From an uncultured Myxococcales bacterium (GTDB lineage: Bacteria; Myxococcota_A; UBA9042; DTJE01), in NCBI GenBank assembly GCA_903936705.1, contig CAIZWN010000002.1, positions 35,870 to 99,869 on the forward strand: DNA of 64,000 bases, given 5' to 3'. The position numbers were made by a program, and so were the translations under genes. Below, one piece after another: positions 52,382-60,975 of this stretch. Positions within the stretch are counted from its first letter, which is position 1. Every line of letters begins with the position of its first letter. A model generated the notes under the pieces. The model did no database searches. It was not told the origin of the DNA and saw only the letters and a program-made list of their open reading frames with translations.

Positions 52382-53708
52382 CATTTCCTCCCTGGCCGGA
52401 TTCCGGCACCTGATCCCCAGGCCTGGTCTCGCCTTCCAGCCGGAACAGCCGTCTGGTTGCATCTGCCAGGCCCTCGCCCATGCCGGCGTGGGCGGCCTCT
52501 CTCAAAGCACAGATAGGGTCGTGCAGAAGCTTGCCCGACAGCGAAGTCGCCAGGGCCTCCAGCACCTTCCGCACCTCGGGCGAGGCATCGGGCAGTTCCT
52601 TCAGAGCCCTTGCCAATTCGCGCTCGCGCAGTTCCTGTGCCCGCTGTCCCAGCGCAGCGATCAGCGGCTGAACCTCCAGCGCACGCAGATAGCGCGAAAC
52701 GACCTCGACTTCACGCGCAACGATTTCGTCTGCCTTCCGAACATCGCCCGAGCGCCTGCCTACGTGCTCGACGACAATCTGGTTGAAGTCGTCGATATTG
52801 TACAGGTATGCGCCTTCCAGCTTCCCGGCCTCGGGATCTATAACGCGCGGCACGGCAATATCGACCAGGAACACGGCACGATGACGCCGACGCGCCAGGA
52901 CAACCTTCAGCAGCGCGCGGTCCACGACGTATCCAGGCGACGCCAGCGATGCGATCACGACATCGGCCTCGACCATCAGGTCTGGAAGGTCGGCCAGAGG
53001 CGCCCCAGCCCACCCGTATGTCTCGGCCACACGCATCGCCTTCTCGACGGTGCGGTTTGCCACGACAACACGTTGGGCCCCTGCCGCGGCAAGCGTCTTG
53101 CCGACCGCCTCGGCCATCTTGCCAGCGCCCAGCAGCAGCACCGTCGATTTCGACAGATCTCCGAAAACCTGACGGGCCAGATCGACGGCTATGGATCCGA
53201 CGGACACCTGCCCGGTGCCGACGCCAGTCGTCGTCCGCACCTCCTTCGCAACCTTGAACGCCTTCTCGAAGAAGCGCGCCAGCAAGGCACCTACCGTCCC
53301 GCTTTCCGTGGCGATCCTGTATGACTCCTTGGCCTGTCCCAGTATCTGCGGCTCGCCGATTACCAGCGAATCCAGCGATGAAGCGACCCGGAACAGATGC
53401 CGCACCGCGTCCAGCCCTTCAAGCCGGTATATGTGCGGCGCAATATCGTCAGCCACCGCACCGCGATCCTGCGCCAACGCATCGACTGCGACACGACCGA
53501 CCGAGTCGGCATCCTGCTGGTCCCCGCCAACGGCGTATATCTCGGTACGGTTGCAGGTGGACAGGATCACCGACTCGCGCACACCAAACCCTTGCAACTT
53601 CCCCAGCACGCGCCGGCAGGCATCCTCGTCCATGGAAAAGCGCTCGCGAACAGCCACCGGCGCGGTCCGGTGCGACAATCCAACGAGGATGAGGGGCGTG
53701 GCGGCCAT
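52374..53708 (-). CDS. hemA: Glutamyl-tRNA reductase
   Basis: The 444-residue enzyme starts at ATG 53708, which shares one base with the upstream stop (TGATG). Motifs: GLSHRTAPVAVRERF, catalytic Cys in ILSTCNRTEIYAV, SLVIGEPQILGQAKESY, NADPH-binding VLLLGAGKMAEAVGKTLAA and the C-terminal dimerisation helix. It makes glutamate-1-semialdehyde from Glu-tRNA, the first step of C5-pathway heme synthesis. The N-terminal extension in the longer open frame is not real. Confidence 0.95.
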   Translation of the reverse strand: MAATPLILVGLSHRTAPVAVRERFSMDEDACRRVLGKLQGFGVRESVILSTCNRTEIYAVGGDQQDADSVGRVAVDALAQDRGAVADDIAPHIYRLEGLDAVRHLFRVASSLDSLVIGEPQILGQAKESYRIATESGTVGALLARFFEKAFKVAKEVRTTTGVGTGQVSVGSIAVDLARQVFGDLSKSTVLLLGAGKMAEAVGKTLAAAGAQRVVVANRTVEKAMRVAETYGWAGAPLADLPDLMVEADVVIASLASPGYVVDRALLKVVLARRRHRAVFLVDIAVPRVIDPEAGKLEGAYLYNIDDFNQIVVEHVGRRSGDVRKADEIVAREVEVVSRYLRALEVQPLIAALGQRAQELRERELARALKELPDASPEVRKVLEALATSLSGKLLHDPICALREAAHAGMGEGLADATRRLFRLEGETRPGDQVPESGQGGNDA

Positions 53709-54508
53709 CAGCCAAGCCTCCTCAGAACGTACATCACCATCATCGGCAAGGTAGACAGGAAGCCGACCACCGTCAGCACGGCAGACCTGCGCCCGCGCCA
53801 TCCTGTAGTGGCCGACAGCAGCACGATCACGGCGTACAACACCCACACTCCGACACCCAACAGGTACTCGGGCAGCAGCATGGCCCCGCCATCTCCGCCC
53901 CAATAGGACCAGACGGTGCCCAGGATGATCCCAAGCGTATAGAACGGAAATCCGATCCGGACCGCACCTGCCGACCACTCCTCCAGACGCGACACCGGCG
54001 GCAAAGGAGGCCAACCCTGGCCCCTGCGTTCACGCAGACGCTGGTCGGCGATGATGGTCAGGGTCGATGACACGAACGATACCAGGAAGCACAAGAAGCC
54101 TATTGCCGATGTGGCGATATGCACCGGTGTAACGAATCGCATGAAGGTCAGACGACCAGCCGTGTGCTCGACGCCGGCCTGGTTGAACAATGTGACCAGA
54201 ACCATCAAGGCCACGGTGGCCACGAAGGCGCCCAGGATCCTGGTGCGCGCGAACAGGTCCGCCACGACAAACACGGTCACGGCGATGAAAACGCCCAGGT
54301 TCATCCAGGAGGGCGGCGCGTCAACGGGGGGCGGAAAGCCTCCGAGATGCTGGTGTCCGATGGCCAGCAGATGCGCCAGGGCGGCCGCAGCCAGCAAGGG
54401 CTTGGCCACCCGCATGGCGCCCGGCCACACGCGCGACAGCGCCAGCATGTGGAACACGGAGCTGGAACCGTACAGCACCAAAGCCAGAAGCATCGGTATC
54501 GAATGCAC
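53708..54508 (-). CDS. CcsA/HemX-like cytochrome c assembly membrane protein
   Basis: The 266-residue protein has about eight transmembrane helices and the CcsA-type segment LGTVWSYWGGDGGAMLLPEYLLG, close to the heme-handling WGxxWxWD motif although the tryptophan pattern is altered. PVHIATSAIGFLCFLVSFVSSTLTII holds one of the conserved membrane histidines. Such HemX-like proteins are often the first gene of hem operons, as here, where the stop overlaps hemA. They regulate HemA or take part in heme delivery. GTG 54508 is chosen as start; an ATG at residue 6 is an alternative. Confidence 0.78.
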   Translation of the reverse strand: MHSIPMLLALVLYGSSSVFHMLALSRVWPGAMRVAKPLLAAAALAHLLAIGHQHLGGFPPPVDAPPSWMNLGVFIAVTVFVVADLFARTRILGAFVATVALMVLVTLFNQAGVEHTAGRLTFMRFVTPVHIATSAIGFLCFLVSFVSSTLTIIADQRLRERRGQGWPPLPPVSRLEEWSAGAVRIGFPFYTLGIILGTVWSYWGGDGGAMLLPEYLLGVGVWVLYAVIVLLSATTGWRGRRSAVLTVVGFLSTLPMMVMYVLRRLG

Positions 54509-54673
54509 GGCCCAACCCCCCCCCGGCGCCGCCGTTCGCGGACGCGGGATTCTACCACAGCCAACCAGGATCCCGGGGCAGGTAGGTCCGATAAAGCTCG
54601 GCAATCCTTCCGTGATCCGGATGACAAGGCCGGGTCATGAGTCCCCGGATTCCCTGTGATGCCAGGGAAGAAA

Positions 54674-55783
54674 TCAGCCCGGGTCGGTCAGCATCGTGCC
54701 AACAGCCCCGACCGACCCGATCGCGTAGAACACCACGATCGCCTCGGGAACCTGGGCTATCGCCATCAGCAGGAAGGCGAACAGGTAGGCGTCACGCTTG
54801 ACCAGCGGTGCCAGCCACGTCGTGAAAAACCGACGCCATCCGGACGCCTGCCTGCCGCCGCTCCAGTCTATGGCGCCAGAATCCGAGTGCCCGGTCTGGA
54901 TCATCCGTCGATAGGTGGCGTAGGCCACGGGAACGGCCATGACAAAACCAATCGCCGCCAGGATCAGCAGCAACGTCCCGAACCAGTCCCCGCCCCGGAT
55001 CAAATACAGCCCGATTCCTGTTGAAAGCGCGAACACGTTGTTCGAGATGTCGTCAAAAACGGTATCCAGCCACCCGCCAAGCTTCGACGACTGGTACTTC
55101 AGTCGCGCCACCTCGCCATCGCAACCGTCCAGAACCGACGAGACGTGCATCAGCACCGCCCCCAGAACGAAATGCCCCGACACCATCAGCCCGGCCGCAC
55201 CCAGAGCCAGCAGGAAACAGATCACGGACAGGTGGTTCGGGGTCAACGGGGTTGCGACTATGATGGAGGACACGGCAATGGACACGGGCCGATTCAGGGT
55301 CCTGGACACCAGACCGTCAATCGGCTTGCGCAACGCCTTCAGCAGCATCGACCTGGCATAATCCCGCGACGCCTGATCTGTCACCAGTATCGTTGGCGTC
55401 TGAAGGGTTCGCGTATCCGTGACACCGGACGCTGCCAGCCGGTAGGCATCGTCGGGCGTAAGGATTCCGGCCAGCAGCGCCGCACGTTTCTGCGCTCCAA
55501 CCAGCAGCACCGGTCGCCCGATACCGTCACCCGATGTGTCCCCTGCCAGCAGGCCGATTGCCGCGAAAACCTCCGGGCCGGCCACGTTGATGGCTGCTAT
55601 CTCCTTTCCCAGGGCACCAGGACCGACGCGCTCGCCCGGGTACAACACCAGTGGGCCGTCCCCGAAAATCCCGCTGGCCGCCTGCAGACCCGCAGCGGCC
55701 AGCATCTTCGTCCCACGCTCCTCAAGACCAAGACCCAGCAGGTTGCGAACGTCTCCCTTCGCGGGAATCACCAGGAATTCCAT
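54674..55783 (-). CDS. CDP-alcohol phosphatidyltransferase with N-terminal domain (DIPP-synthase/inositol-lipid type)
   Basis: The 369-residue protein starts at ATG 55783 behind GGAGG. An N-terminal soluble domain of about 150 residues is followed by LLKALRKPIDGLVSRTLNRP VSIAVSSIIVATPLTPNHLS and a CDP-alcohol phosphotransferase core with VLDGCDGEVARLKYQSSKLGGWLDTVFDD in segments, i.e. the DxxDGxxAR...GxxxDxxxD catalytic motif, with about five transmembrane helices. The closest familiar architecture is the bifunctional enzyme that makes di-myo-inositol-phosphate phosphate, but here the N-terminal part lacks an obvious nucleotidyltransferase signature. It lies next to inositol-1-phosphate synthase, with a separate nucleotidyltransferase nearby, so the donor is probably CDP-inositol. 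Confidence 0.82.
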   Translation of the reverse strand: MEFLVIPAKGDVRNLLGLGLEERGTKMLAAAGLQAASGIFGDGPLVLYPGERVGPGALGKEIAAINVAGPEVFAAIGLLAGDTSGDGIGRPVLLVGAQKRAALLAGILTPDDAYRLAASGVTDTRTLQTPTILVTDQASRDYARSMLLKALRKPIDGLVSRTLNRPVSIAVSSIIVATPLTPNHLSVICFLLALGAAGLMVSGHFVLGAVLMHVSSVLDGCDGEVARLKYQSSKLGGWLDTVFDDISNNVFALSTGIGLYLIRGGDWFGTLLLILAAIGFVMAVPVAYATYRRMIQTGHSDSGAIDWSGGRQASGWRRFFTTWLAPLVKRDAYLFAFLLMAIAQVPEAIVVFYAIGSVGAVGTMLTDPG

Positions 55784-55854
55784 CGGTCCTCCAGGGCAGG
55801 CGAATGTCCAACGAGACCCGGCCCACAAGACGCCAGAGCAGCGACTTGCGACGC

Positions 55855-57183
55855 CTATCGGTCGTCGAAATAGTTGTAGTACTCGACGCCGAGGTGGGTA
55901 ATCAAGTCCTCGCCCATCAAATAGCGCAGGGTGTTCTTCATCTTCATCTGCTGGATGAACAGGTCGTGTTCCGGGTACAGGCCCTCAAGGTGCATCGGGC
56001 TCTTGAAGAAGAACGACAGCCATTCCTGGATGCCGCCCATGCCAGCCCGCTGGGCAAGGTCGTTGAACAGGACCAGGTCCAGGGCCACCGGCGCAGCCAG
56101 GATGCTGTCGCGACAAAGGAAGTTGACCTTGATCTGCATCGGATAGCCCAGCCATCCGAAGATGTCGATGTTGTCCCAGCCTTCCTTGTTGTCACCGCGT
56201 GGCGGGTAATAGTTGATGCGCACCAGGTGCGTATAGTTGCCGTACAGGTCCGGGAACTGGTCGGGGTTCAGGATTGTGTCCAGCACCGACAGCTTGGATT
56301 CTTCCTTGGTCTTGAAGCTGCCAGGATCGTCCAGCACCTCGCCGTCGCGGTTGCCAAGGATGTTCGTCGAGTACCAGCCCGACAGGCCCAGCATACGAGC
56401 CTTGAAGCCGGGGGCCAGGATGGTCTTCATCAGGGTCTGGCCCGTCTTGAAGTCCTTGCCGCACACCGGGATCTTGTGCTCGGCCGCATACTGGTAAAGG
56501 CACGGCACGTCGGCGGACAGGTTCGGCGCGCCGTTGACGAAGGGCACGCCTGACTTCAAGGCGGCATAGCAGTAGATCATGGAGGGCGCCACGTCCTCGT
56601 GGTTGGCCTTCATGGCGGCCTCGAAGGTCGCCAGATCGCGGTGGATGTCGCCGACACGGATGAACGTCTCGGTGGAAGCGCACCACAGCATGACCAGGCG
56701 AGCGCAGCCGTTGTCCTTCTTGAACGTCTTCATGTCCTCGATCAACTGCATCGCCAGGTCGTACTTGGTGGCGCCGGTCTTGACGTTCGGCCCATGCAGG
56801 CGTCGCACGTAGTTCTGGTCGAACACTGCCTTCATGGGATGCAGCGCCTGCAATTCCTCGCGAACAGCCTCGATATGCTCGTTCGACAGGACGGCGGCGT
56901 GCTTTGCAGCCTCGTAGGCCGTGTCCTCGAAGATGTCCCAGCCGCCGAACACCAGGTCATCCAGCTTGGCCAGCGGAACAAAATCCTTGATGAATGGAGA
57001 CCGGTTATCGGTCCGCTTTCCAAGACGAATCGTTCCCATCTGGGTAACCGAGCCGATGGGCTTGGACACCCCCTTTCGTACCAGGTGAACTCCCGCGATC
57101 AAGGTCGTGCCGACGGCACCGAGCCCGACAACCAGCACGCCCAACTTCCCCTCGGCCGGGGCGACCTCGTGACGACGATCCAT
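55855..57183 (-). CDS. ino1: myo-Inositol-1-phosphate synthase
   Basis: The 442-residue enzyme has the NAD-binding motif GVLVVGLGAVGTTLIAGVHL near the N-terminus and the family signatures FGGWDIFEDTAYEAAKHAAV, GVPFVNGAPNLSADVPCLYQ, VCGKDFKTGQTLMKTILAPG, LGLSGWYSTNILGNRDGEVL and YYPPRGDNKEGWDNIDIFGW. It converts glucose-6-phosphate to L-myo-inositol-1-phosphate with NAD. It is divergent from the HAD phosphatase gene with a 297-bp gap and is 71 bp upstream of the CDP-alcohol phosphotransferase gene, which fits an inositol pathway. Confidence 0.95.
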   Translation of the reverse strand: MDRRHEVAPAEGKLGVLVVGLGAVGTTLIAGVHLVRKGVSKPIGSVTQMGTIRLGKRTDNRSPFIKDFVPLAKLDDLVFGGWDIFEDTAYEAAKHAAVLSNEHIEAVREELQALHPMKAVFDQNYVRRLHGPNVKTGATKYDLAMQLIEDMKTFKKDNGCARLVMLWCASTETFIRVGDIHRDLATFEAAMKANHEDVAPSMIYCYAALKSGVPFVNGAPNLSADVPCLYQYAAEHKIPVCGKDFKTGQTLMKTILAPGFKARMLGLSGWYSTNILGNRDGEVLDDPGSFKTKEESKLSVLDTILNPDQFPDLYGNYTHLVRINYYPPRGDNKEGWDNIDIFGWLGYPMQIKVNFLCRDSILAAPVALDLVLFNDLAQRAGMGGIQEWLSFFFKSPMHLEGLYPEHDLFIQQMKMKNTLRYLMGEDLITHLGVEYYNYFDDR

Positions 57184-57480
57184 GACTCCTCCTCGTTCGC
57201 ATTGATTCCAGGAATTGAACTTGACGCTTGGACAGCTACCTTGTTAGCAATTTTCCTGCCACGAGCCGCTGGCCGCCCCCCTAAAAGAAAATACCATGTC
57301 TTCCGGCGTGCTCCGAGACTTCAGTACGCACTGCCCCCCTTGGCGACAGCCACGACAGCTTGCCGATGTGGCGGTATTTGCCATGAATTGGATGAAGGAT
57401 GCTCCACTTCGACCCTGGTATCTCGACGCGCGGCACGACTCCTGCTAGTCTCCCGCCGCAGACACCCCGGGAGATTTCGA

Positions 57481-58119
57481 TTGAGTCGTGTCCGTGCCGT
57501 GATGTTCGATTTCGACGGAACCCTGGTCGATACCATGGGTGGCTTTGCCGACATAGCGGCCGACGTGATCCACCGATTGTTCGGCCTTGATCGCGCTTTC
57601 GCCCGTGCGGAATATCTCAGAACCTCGGGGCTGCCCTTCCGCCAGCAACTGGAAGTGATCTGCCCCGGCGATGATCGAAACGACCTCGCGTCGGACCAGT
57701 TCGAGGCCCGCAAGCAGGAAGGCTTCTTTGCCGAACACTTCGACGACGACGTCAAGCTGGCAATTGCCGGCCTGCACCAGAAGGGCCTGCGGGTCATCGT
57801 TTCCTCGAACAATTTCCAGGAACTGGTCGATCAGTTTGTCGCCCGCGAATCCGACGTCAGTTTTGACATGGTGCTGGGAGCCCGTTCGAACTTCTTCAAG
57901 GGCGCCGATCACTTCCGTCATGTCATGGAGGTCTTGGGGCTGGCCGCGGACGAATTGCTGTTCGTGGGCGATTCCCTGAACGACGGATTGAAGGCCCTGG
58001 AAAACCACGTGCGGTTCATCGGCCGCACGGGGACGTTCACCGCAGTTGATTTCACAAGGACCTTTCCAGGTGTGCTGACCGTGGATCGACTTACCTCTTT
58101 GCTGGACGTCATAGAATGA
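57481..58119 (+). CDS. HAD-superfamily phosphatase of the inositol cluster
   Basis: The 212-residue protein starts at TTG 57481, behind GGGAGA; the open frame extends much further upstream but without any domain. HAD motifs are MFDFDGTLVDTMGGF (motif I, catalytic Asps), VIVSSNNFQEL (motif II), a lysine in FFKGADHF, and ELLFVGDSLNDGLKA (motif IV). It is coupled by ATGA to the nucleotidyltransferase gene. In context it may remove the phosphate from a phosphoinositol product, but substrates of HAD enzymes cannot be read from sequence. Confidence 0.85.
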   Translation: MSRVRAVMFDFDGTLVDTMGGFADIAADVIHRLFGLDRAFARAEYLRTSGLPFRQQLEVICPGDDRNDLASDQFEARKQEGFFAEHFDDDVKLAIAGLHQKGLRVIVSSNNFQELVDQFVARESDVSFDMVLGARSNFFKGADHFRHVMEVLGLAADELLFVGDSLNDGLKALENHVRFIGRTGTFTAVDFTRTFPGVLTVDRLTSLLDVIE

Positions 58120-58862
58120 AGCCGAACACTGTGATCCTGCTGGCTGCCGGTCTGGGCGCTCGTCTTCGCCCCTTGACCCATAAAGTCCCGAAGGCCCTGA
58201 TCATTTGCGCCGGGTGGCCTTTGCTGGCGTACGACATCGCCTTTGCCCGCCGGGCTGTGGCGCCCGGAGGCCGCATCGTTGTGGTTGGCGGTTATCACGA
58301 GGACCTGGTGAAAGAGTACCTGGAGGTCGAGGCACCTGACATCACCATGGTAGTCAACCCCGACTACGAGAAGGCCAACATCCTGTCAGTTGCCGCCGGC
58401 GTGCGAGCGGTTGACGGCGACTTCCTGCTGATGAACGTCGATCACATCTACCCCCTGGCCTTCGCGGACCGCTTCACTTCGACATCGGGCGACGTCGTTT
58501 GCGCAACCGATTTCGACCGCAAACTGGGCGCCGACGACATGAAGATATCGCTGGACGCCGAACGGCGGGTGCGGCGAATCAGCAAGAAGCTTGAAGAGTT
58601 CGACTGCGGCTACATAGGAATGACACTGGTTCGACCGGAGGGCGTGGCGGCCTGGCGCGAGTGTTTCGAATCGGTCCTGGCCACTCGACCCGAAAACGGG
58701 GTCGCCGAGGAAGTGGTCCAGGCCCTGGCCGACAGTGGCCGCCCTGCGTCGATCTGCGACCTGTCCGGCCTGGGCTGGCTGGAGGTTGACACACTTGGCG
58801 AACTGGAGACGGCCGAGGAACAGTTGATGGAAGACCAGGACTTTCTGAAGCGGACGTGGTAG
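58116..58862 (+). CDS. Sugar/inositol-phosphate nucleotidyltransferase (CTP:inositol-1-phosphate cytidylyltransferase-like)
   Basis: The 248-residue protein has the nucleotidyltransferase signature ILLAAGLGARLRPLTHKVPKAL, a conserved NPDYEKANILSVAAG segment, and NVDHIYPLAFADRF in the metal-binding region. NxxxxxxNIxS patterns of this kind are typical of choline/inositol-phosphate cytidylyltransferases (LicC and IPCT types) rather than sugar enzymes. With ino1 and the CDP-alcohol phosphotransferase next door, formation of CDP-inositol is the best guess. Confidence 0.82.
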   Translation: MKPNTVILLAAGLGARLRPLTHKVPKALIICAGWPLLAYDIAFARRAVAPGGRIVVVGGYHEDLVKEYLEVEAPDITMVVNPDYEKANILSVAAGVRAVDGDFLLMNVDHIYPLAFADRFTSTSGDVVCATDFDRKLGADDMKISLDAERRVRRISKKLEEFDCGYIGMTLVRPEGVAAWRECFESVLATRPENGVAEEVVQALADSGRPASICDLSGLGWLEVDTLGELETAEEQLMEDQDFLKRTW

Positions 58863-59000
58863 ACGGTCACTGGAACTGGCGAAGTCGTTCAACCAACCCC
58901 GAAAAATTCGTTAATGACGTGAAGTTGCCACTCCCAAGCCGCAGGCCCTAGCATCCGGGCTGATACATCCATGGCGAGCTGCATCGCCGGGGAGCACTCG

Positions 59001-60332
59001 ATGTCAGTCGAAATCGGGTCCGCGACCAATCGTCGAATCGATCCGCGCGACCTTCTTGAAATGCATGCGTGGCTTGCCTGCCTGGGCACGGAATCATTTC
59101 AGCCTGCCGTTGCCTGGATCCGATTGATGCCGGATCCGGAACGTGGCGAAACACTGGACTGGCTGCTTGATCCAGCCAACAGGTCTGCCGCTTCGCAGGC
59201 GATAGGTACACAACTGTCCGCCAGCCTGGTTGCACGGGGGCGTACCGCCCAATCCCCGCTTCTGGGACTGCTGCCGGGACTGGTCGCGGTGGATGCCTAT
59301 GTCGGTTTCGACGTTTTGCGTCAAACTGCGCTGGCCATGCCGGCTTCGTCTGCAAGGGACTTCGGAGAGGCCTTGATGACACTGGCCCTTGCCGAAGGGG
59401 CTGCCTTGACTAAATCCTGTGAAGACGACCCACAGGCGCTTGCGCACCGCGACCGTCTGGGCTGCCTGATCGAGTCGCTGGCAGAACTGGACCAGGTTTC
59501 AGAGGCGCGGGCCAGGCTGTTCCTGGCGCTGTCCCAGACTTTGGCTCCATCCCTGGTTCGATCGCTGATCGTTCCCACCAAACTGTTTCCGTCATTGGCT
59601 CAGGAGGGTGGAACTGTCCTGACCGAAGGAAGCGACGATGCCGTCCGCGCGATGCTTCATGGAGCTTCGACCCGCGCACGAGGCCGAGCCGAATTCTTCG
59701 AATCCTGCCGGCACGTCATGGATACTGGTCTCGATACAGGCCTGTTGGTGCTGGGGCGGATCTCGCGTCTTCTGGACGGATCGGACCGCAGTCTGCGCGC
59801 CCTTGAATCCCTGGTTCGAGCGGCCGCGCTGACGGCGCTGGAACGTTGTGCGCAGAAGGGTCCTGGACTTGCAAAAAGAATCCCCGCGAACTCGGACATC
59901 TGGACCTTGCGCCTGCTGGCGGTGCTGGCCCCAGCCATTCCCGAGCCCGGTCGAACCGTGTTGTGCGACATCATGATTGCACGGGCTGGCGTATTGCTGC
60001 GCGCAATGCAGGTAGGCACGGTGGATGCGGATGCGTTCGTCGAAACGGTTGTCGGATCGTCAGTGCTGCACTCGAGTCCTGAAATCCCGTCCGCGGAGGT
60101 ACGCAGGATGCTGCTTGACGTTGCCGGCCAGCTGCGCGTGCAGTTGTTCTCGGCCGAACGTCCGCCCGAGGCGCTTTTCGACATCTCGATGGCCTTCGAG
60201 CGCATAGCCATCTCGCTGGGCAACGAATTCCGCAGGCGCCAGTCCCTGGCATCTGCCCTGTCGTCGGTCCTGCCCATAGTGTCCGACCTGTCAAACCCAC
60301 GGGAAGCCTTGACCCCGATCTGGGCTGATTGA
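59001..60332 (+). CDS. Alpha-helical protein of unknown function
   Basis: The 443-residue protein starts at ATG 59001 behind GGGGAG. It has no signal peptide or transmembrane helix and is rich in Ala, Leu and Arg, with helical stretches such as LGCLIESLAELDQVSEARARLFLALSQTLA in pieces. It could be a HEAT/TPR-like scaffold, but no motif is diagnostic. It does not appear to be part of the inositol operon (138-bp gap). Confidence 0.6.
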   Translation: MSVEIGSATNRRIDPRDLLEMHAWLACLGTESFQPAVAWIRLMPDPERGETLDWLLDPANRSAASQAIGTQLSASLVARGRTAQSPLLGLLPGLVAVDAYVGFDVLRQTALAMPASSARDFGEALMTLALAEGAALTKSCEDDPQALAHRDRLGCLIESLAELDQVSEARARLFLALSQTLAPSLVRSLIVPTKLFPSLAQEGGTVLTEGSDDAVRAMLHGASTRARGRAEFFESCRHVMDTGLDTGLLVLGRISRLLDGSDRSLRALESLVRAAALTALERCAQKGPGLAKRIPANSDIWTLRLLAVLAPAIPEPGRTVLCDIMIARAGVLLRAMQVGTVDADAFVETVVGSSVLHSSPEIPSAEVRRMLLDVAGQLRVQLFSAERPPEALFDISMAFERIAISLGNEFRRRQSLASALSSVLPIVSDLSNPREALTPIWAD

Positions 60333-60384
60333 CGCTTCGATGCCGTGGATACATTTATATTTTCCATTTGTTAAGCTACCCCCC

Positions 60385-60412
60385 TTGACGTTTTGACGCA
60401 GCGCGTTATTAT
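60385..60412 (+). promoter_or_regulatory. Promoter of the Lys/Ala-rich protein gene
   Basis: TTGACG (60385-60390) and TATTAT (60407-60412) are 16 bp apart, followed by a 40-nt leader with GAGGAGG before the ATG at 60457. It is among the most consensus-like promoters in the window. Confidence 0.55.
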
Positions 60413-60456
60413 TCAAGCGTCAGGTCAATCAATGAAATTTTGAGGAGGTATTCATC

Positions 60457-60960
60457 ATGAACGCAAGAACTATCGGAACACAGGTCAAGGACATCTTTGA
60501 CGAATCCGCAGCCAGGCTGAAGGGACTGGAAGGCAAGGGGCGCAAGGCCGCCCTCGATGTGGCAGCCAAGGCCATCGAGACGGCATCCCATGGCCAGGAA
60601 GCCTTTGCAAAGGGCCAGAAGGCGGTCCAAGGTCTGCTGGGCGACATCCGCCCGCACGACCTGCTGGAACGCTATGGCCGGATGACCGTCCCCGAGTTGA
60701 TCGAGAAACTGAAGTCCTCCGAACTCAGCCGCGACACCGAAGCGATTCGCTCCGAGGTCCTGGGATTCCTGAAGGTGCCGAGGGCCGACCAGGTAGCGCG
60801 ACTGGACGCGGCAGTGACCAAGTTGAACAAGGAAGTCGCTGCTTTGAAGGGTCTGAAGGCCGAGATCAAGAAGATGTCCGAGAAGGCCAAGGCGCCGAAG
60901 GCCGAGGCAAAGGCCCCTGCGGCAAAGGCAGCCAGCAAGCGGACTGCCAAGACAAAGTAG
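60457..60960 (+). CDS. Lys/Ala-rich helical protein with histone H1-like tail (phasin-like)
   Basis: The 167-residue protein has a strong ribosome-binding site (GAGGAGG) and promoter, implying high expression. The first 130 residues are helical with heptad-like patterns (VKDIFDESAARLKGLEGKGR KAALDVAAKAIETA; QVARLDAAVTKLNKEVAALK GLKAEIKKM), like phasins or coiled-coil proteins. The last 25 residues (KAPKAEAKAPAAKAASKRTAKTK) resemble histone H1-like tails of bacterial DNA-binding proteins. Role is unproven: granule-associated or nucleoid-associated are both possible. Confidence 0.7.
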   Translation: MNARTIGTQVKDIFDESAARLKGLEGKGRKAALDVAAKAIETASHGQEAFAKGQKAVQGLLGDIRPHDLLERYGRMTVPELIEKLKSSELSRDTEAIRSEVLGFLKVPRADQVARLDAAVTKLNKEVAALKGLKAEIKKMSEKAKAPKAEAKAPAAKAASKRTAKTK

Positions 60961-60975
60961 ATCCGGCCTGATCCG

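Noticed and set aside
56599..57480. N-terminal extension of the HAD phosphatase
   Set aside because: The extension is antisense to inositol-1-phosphate synthase and contains no domain; a TTG with a ribosome-binding site at 57481 fits the family length.
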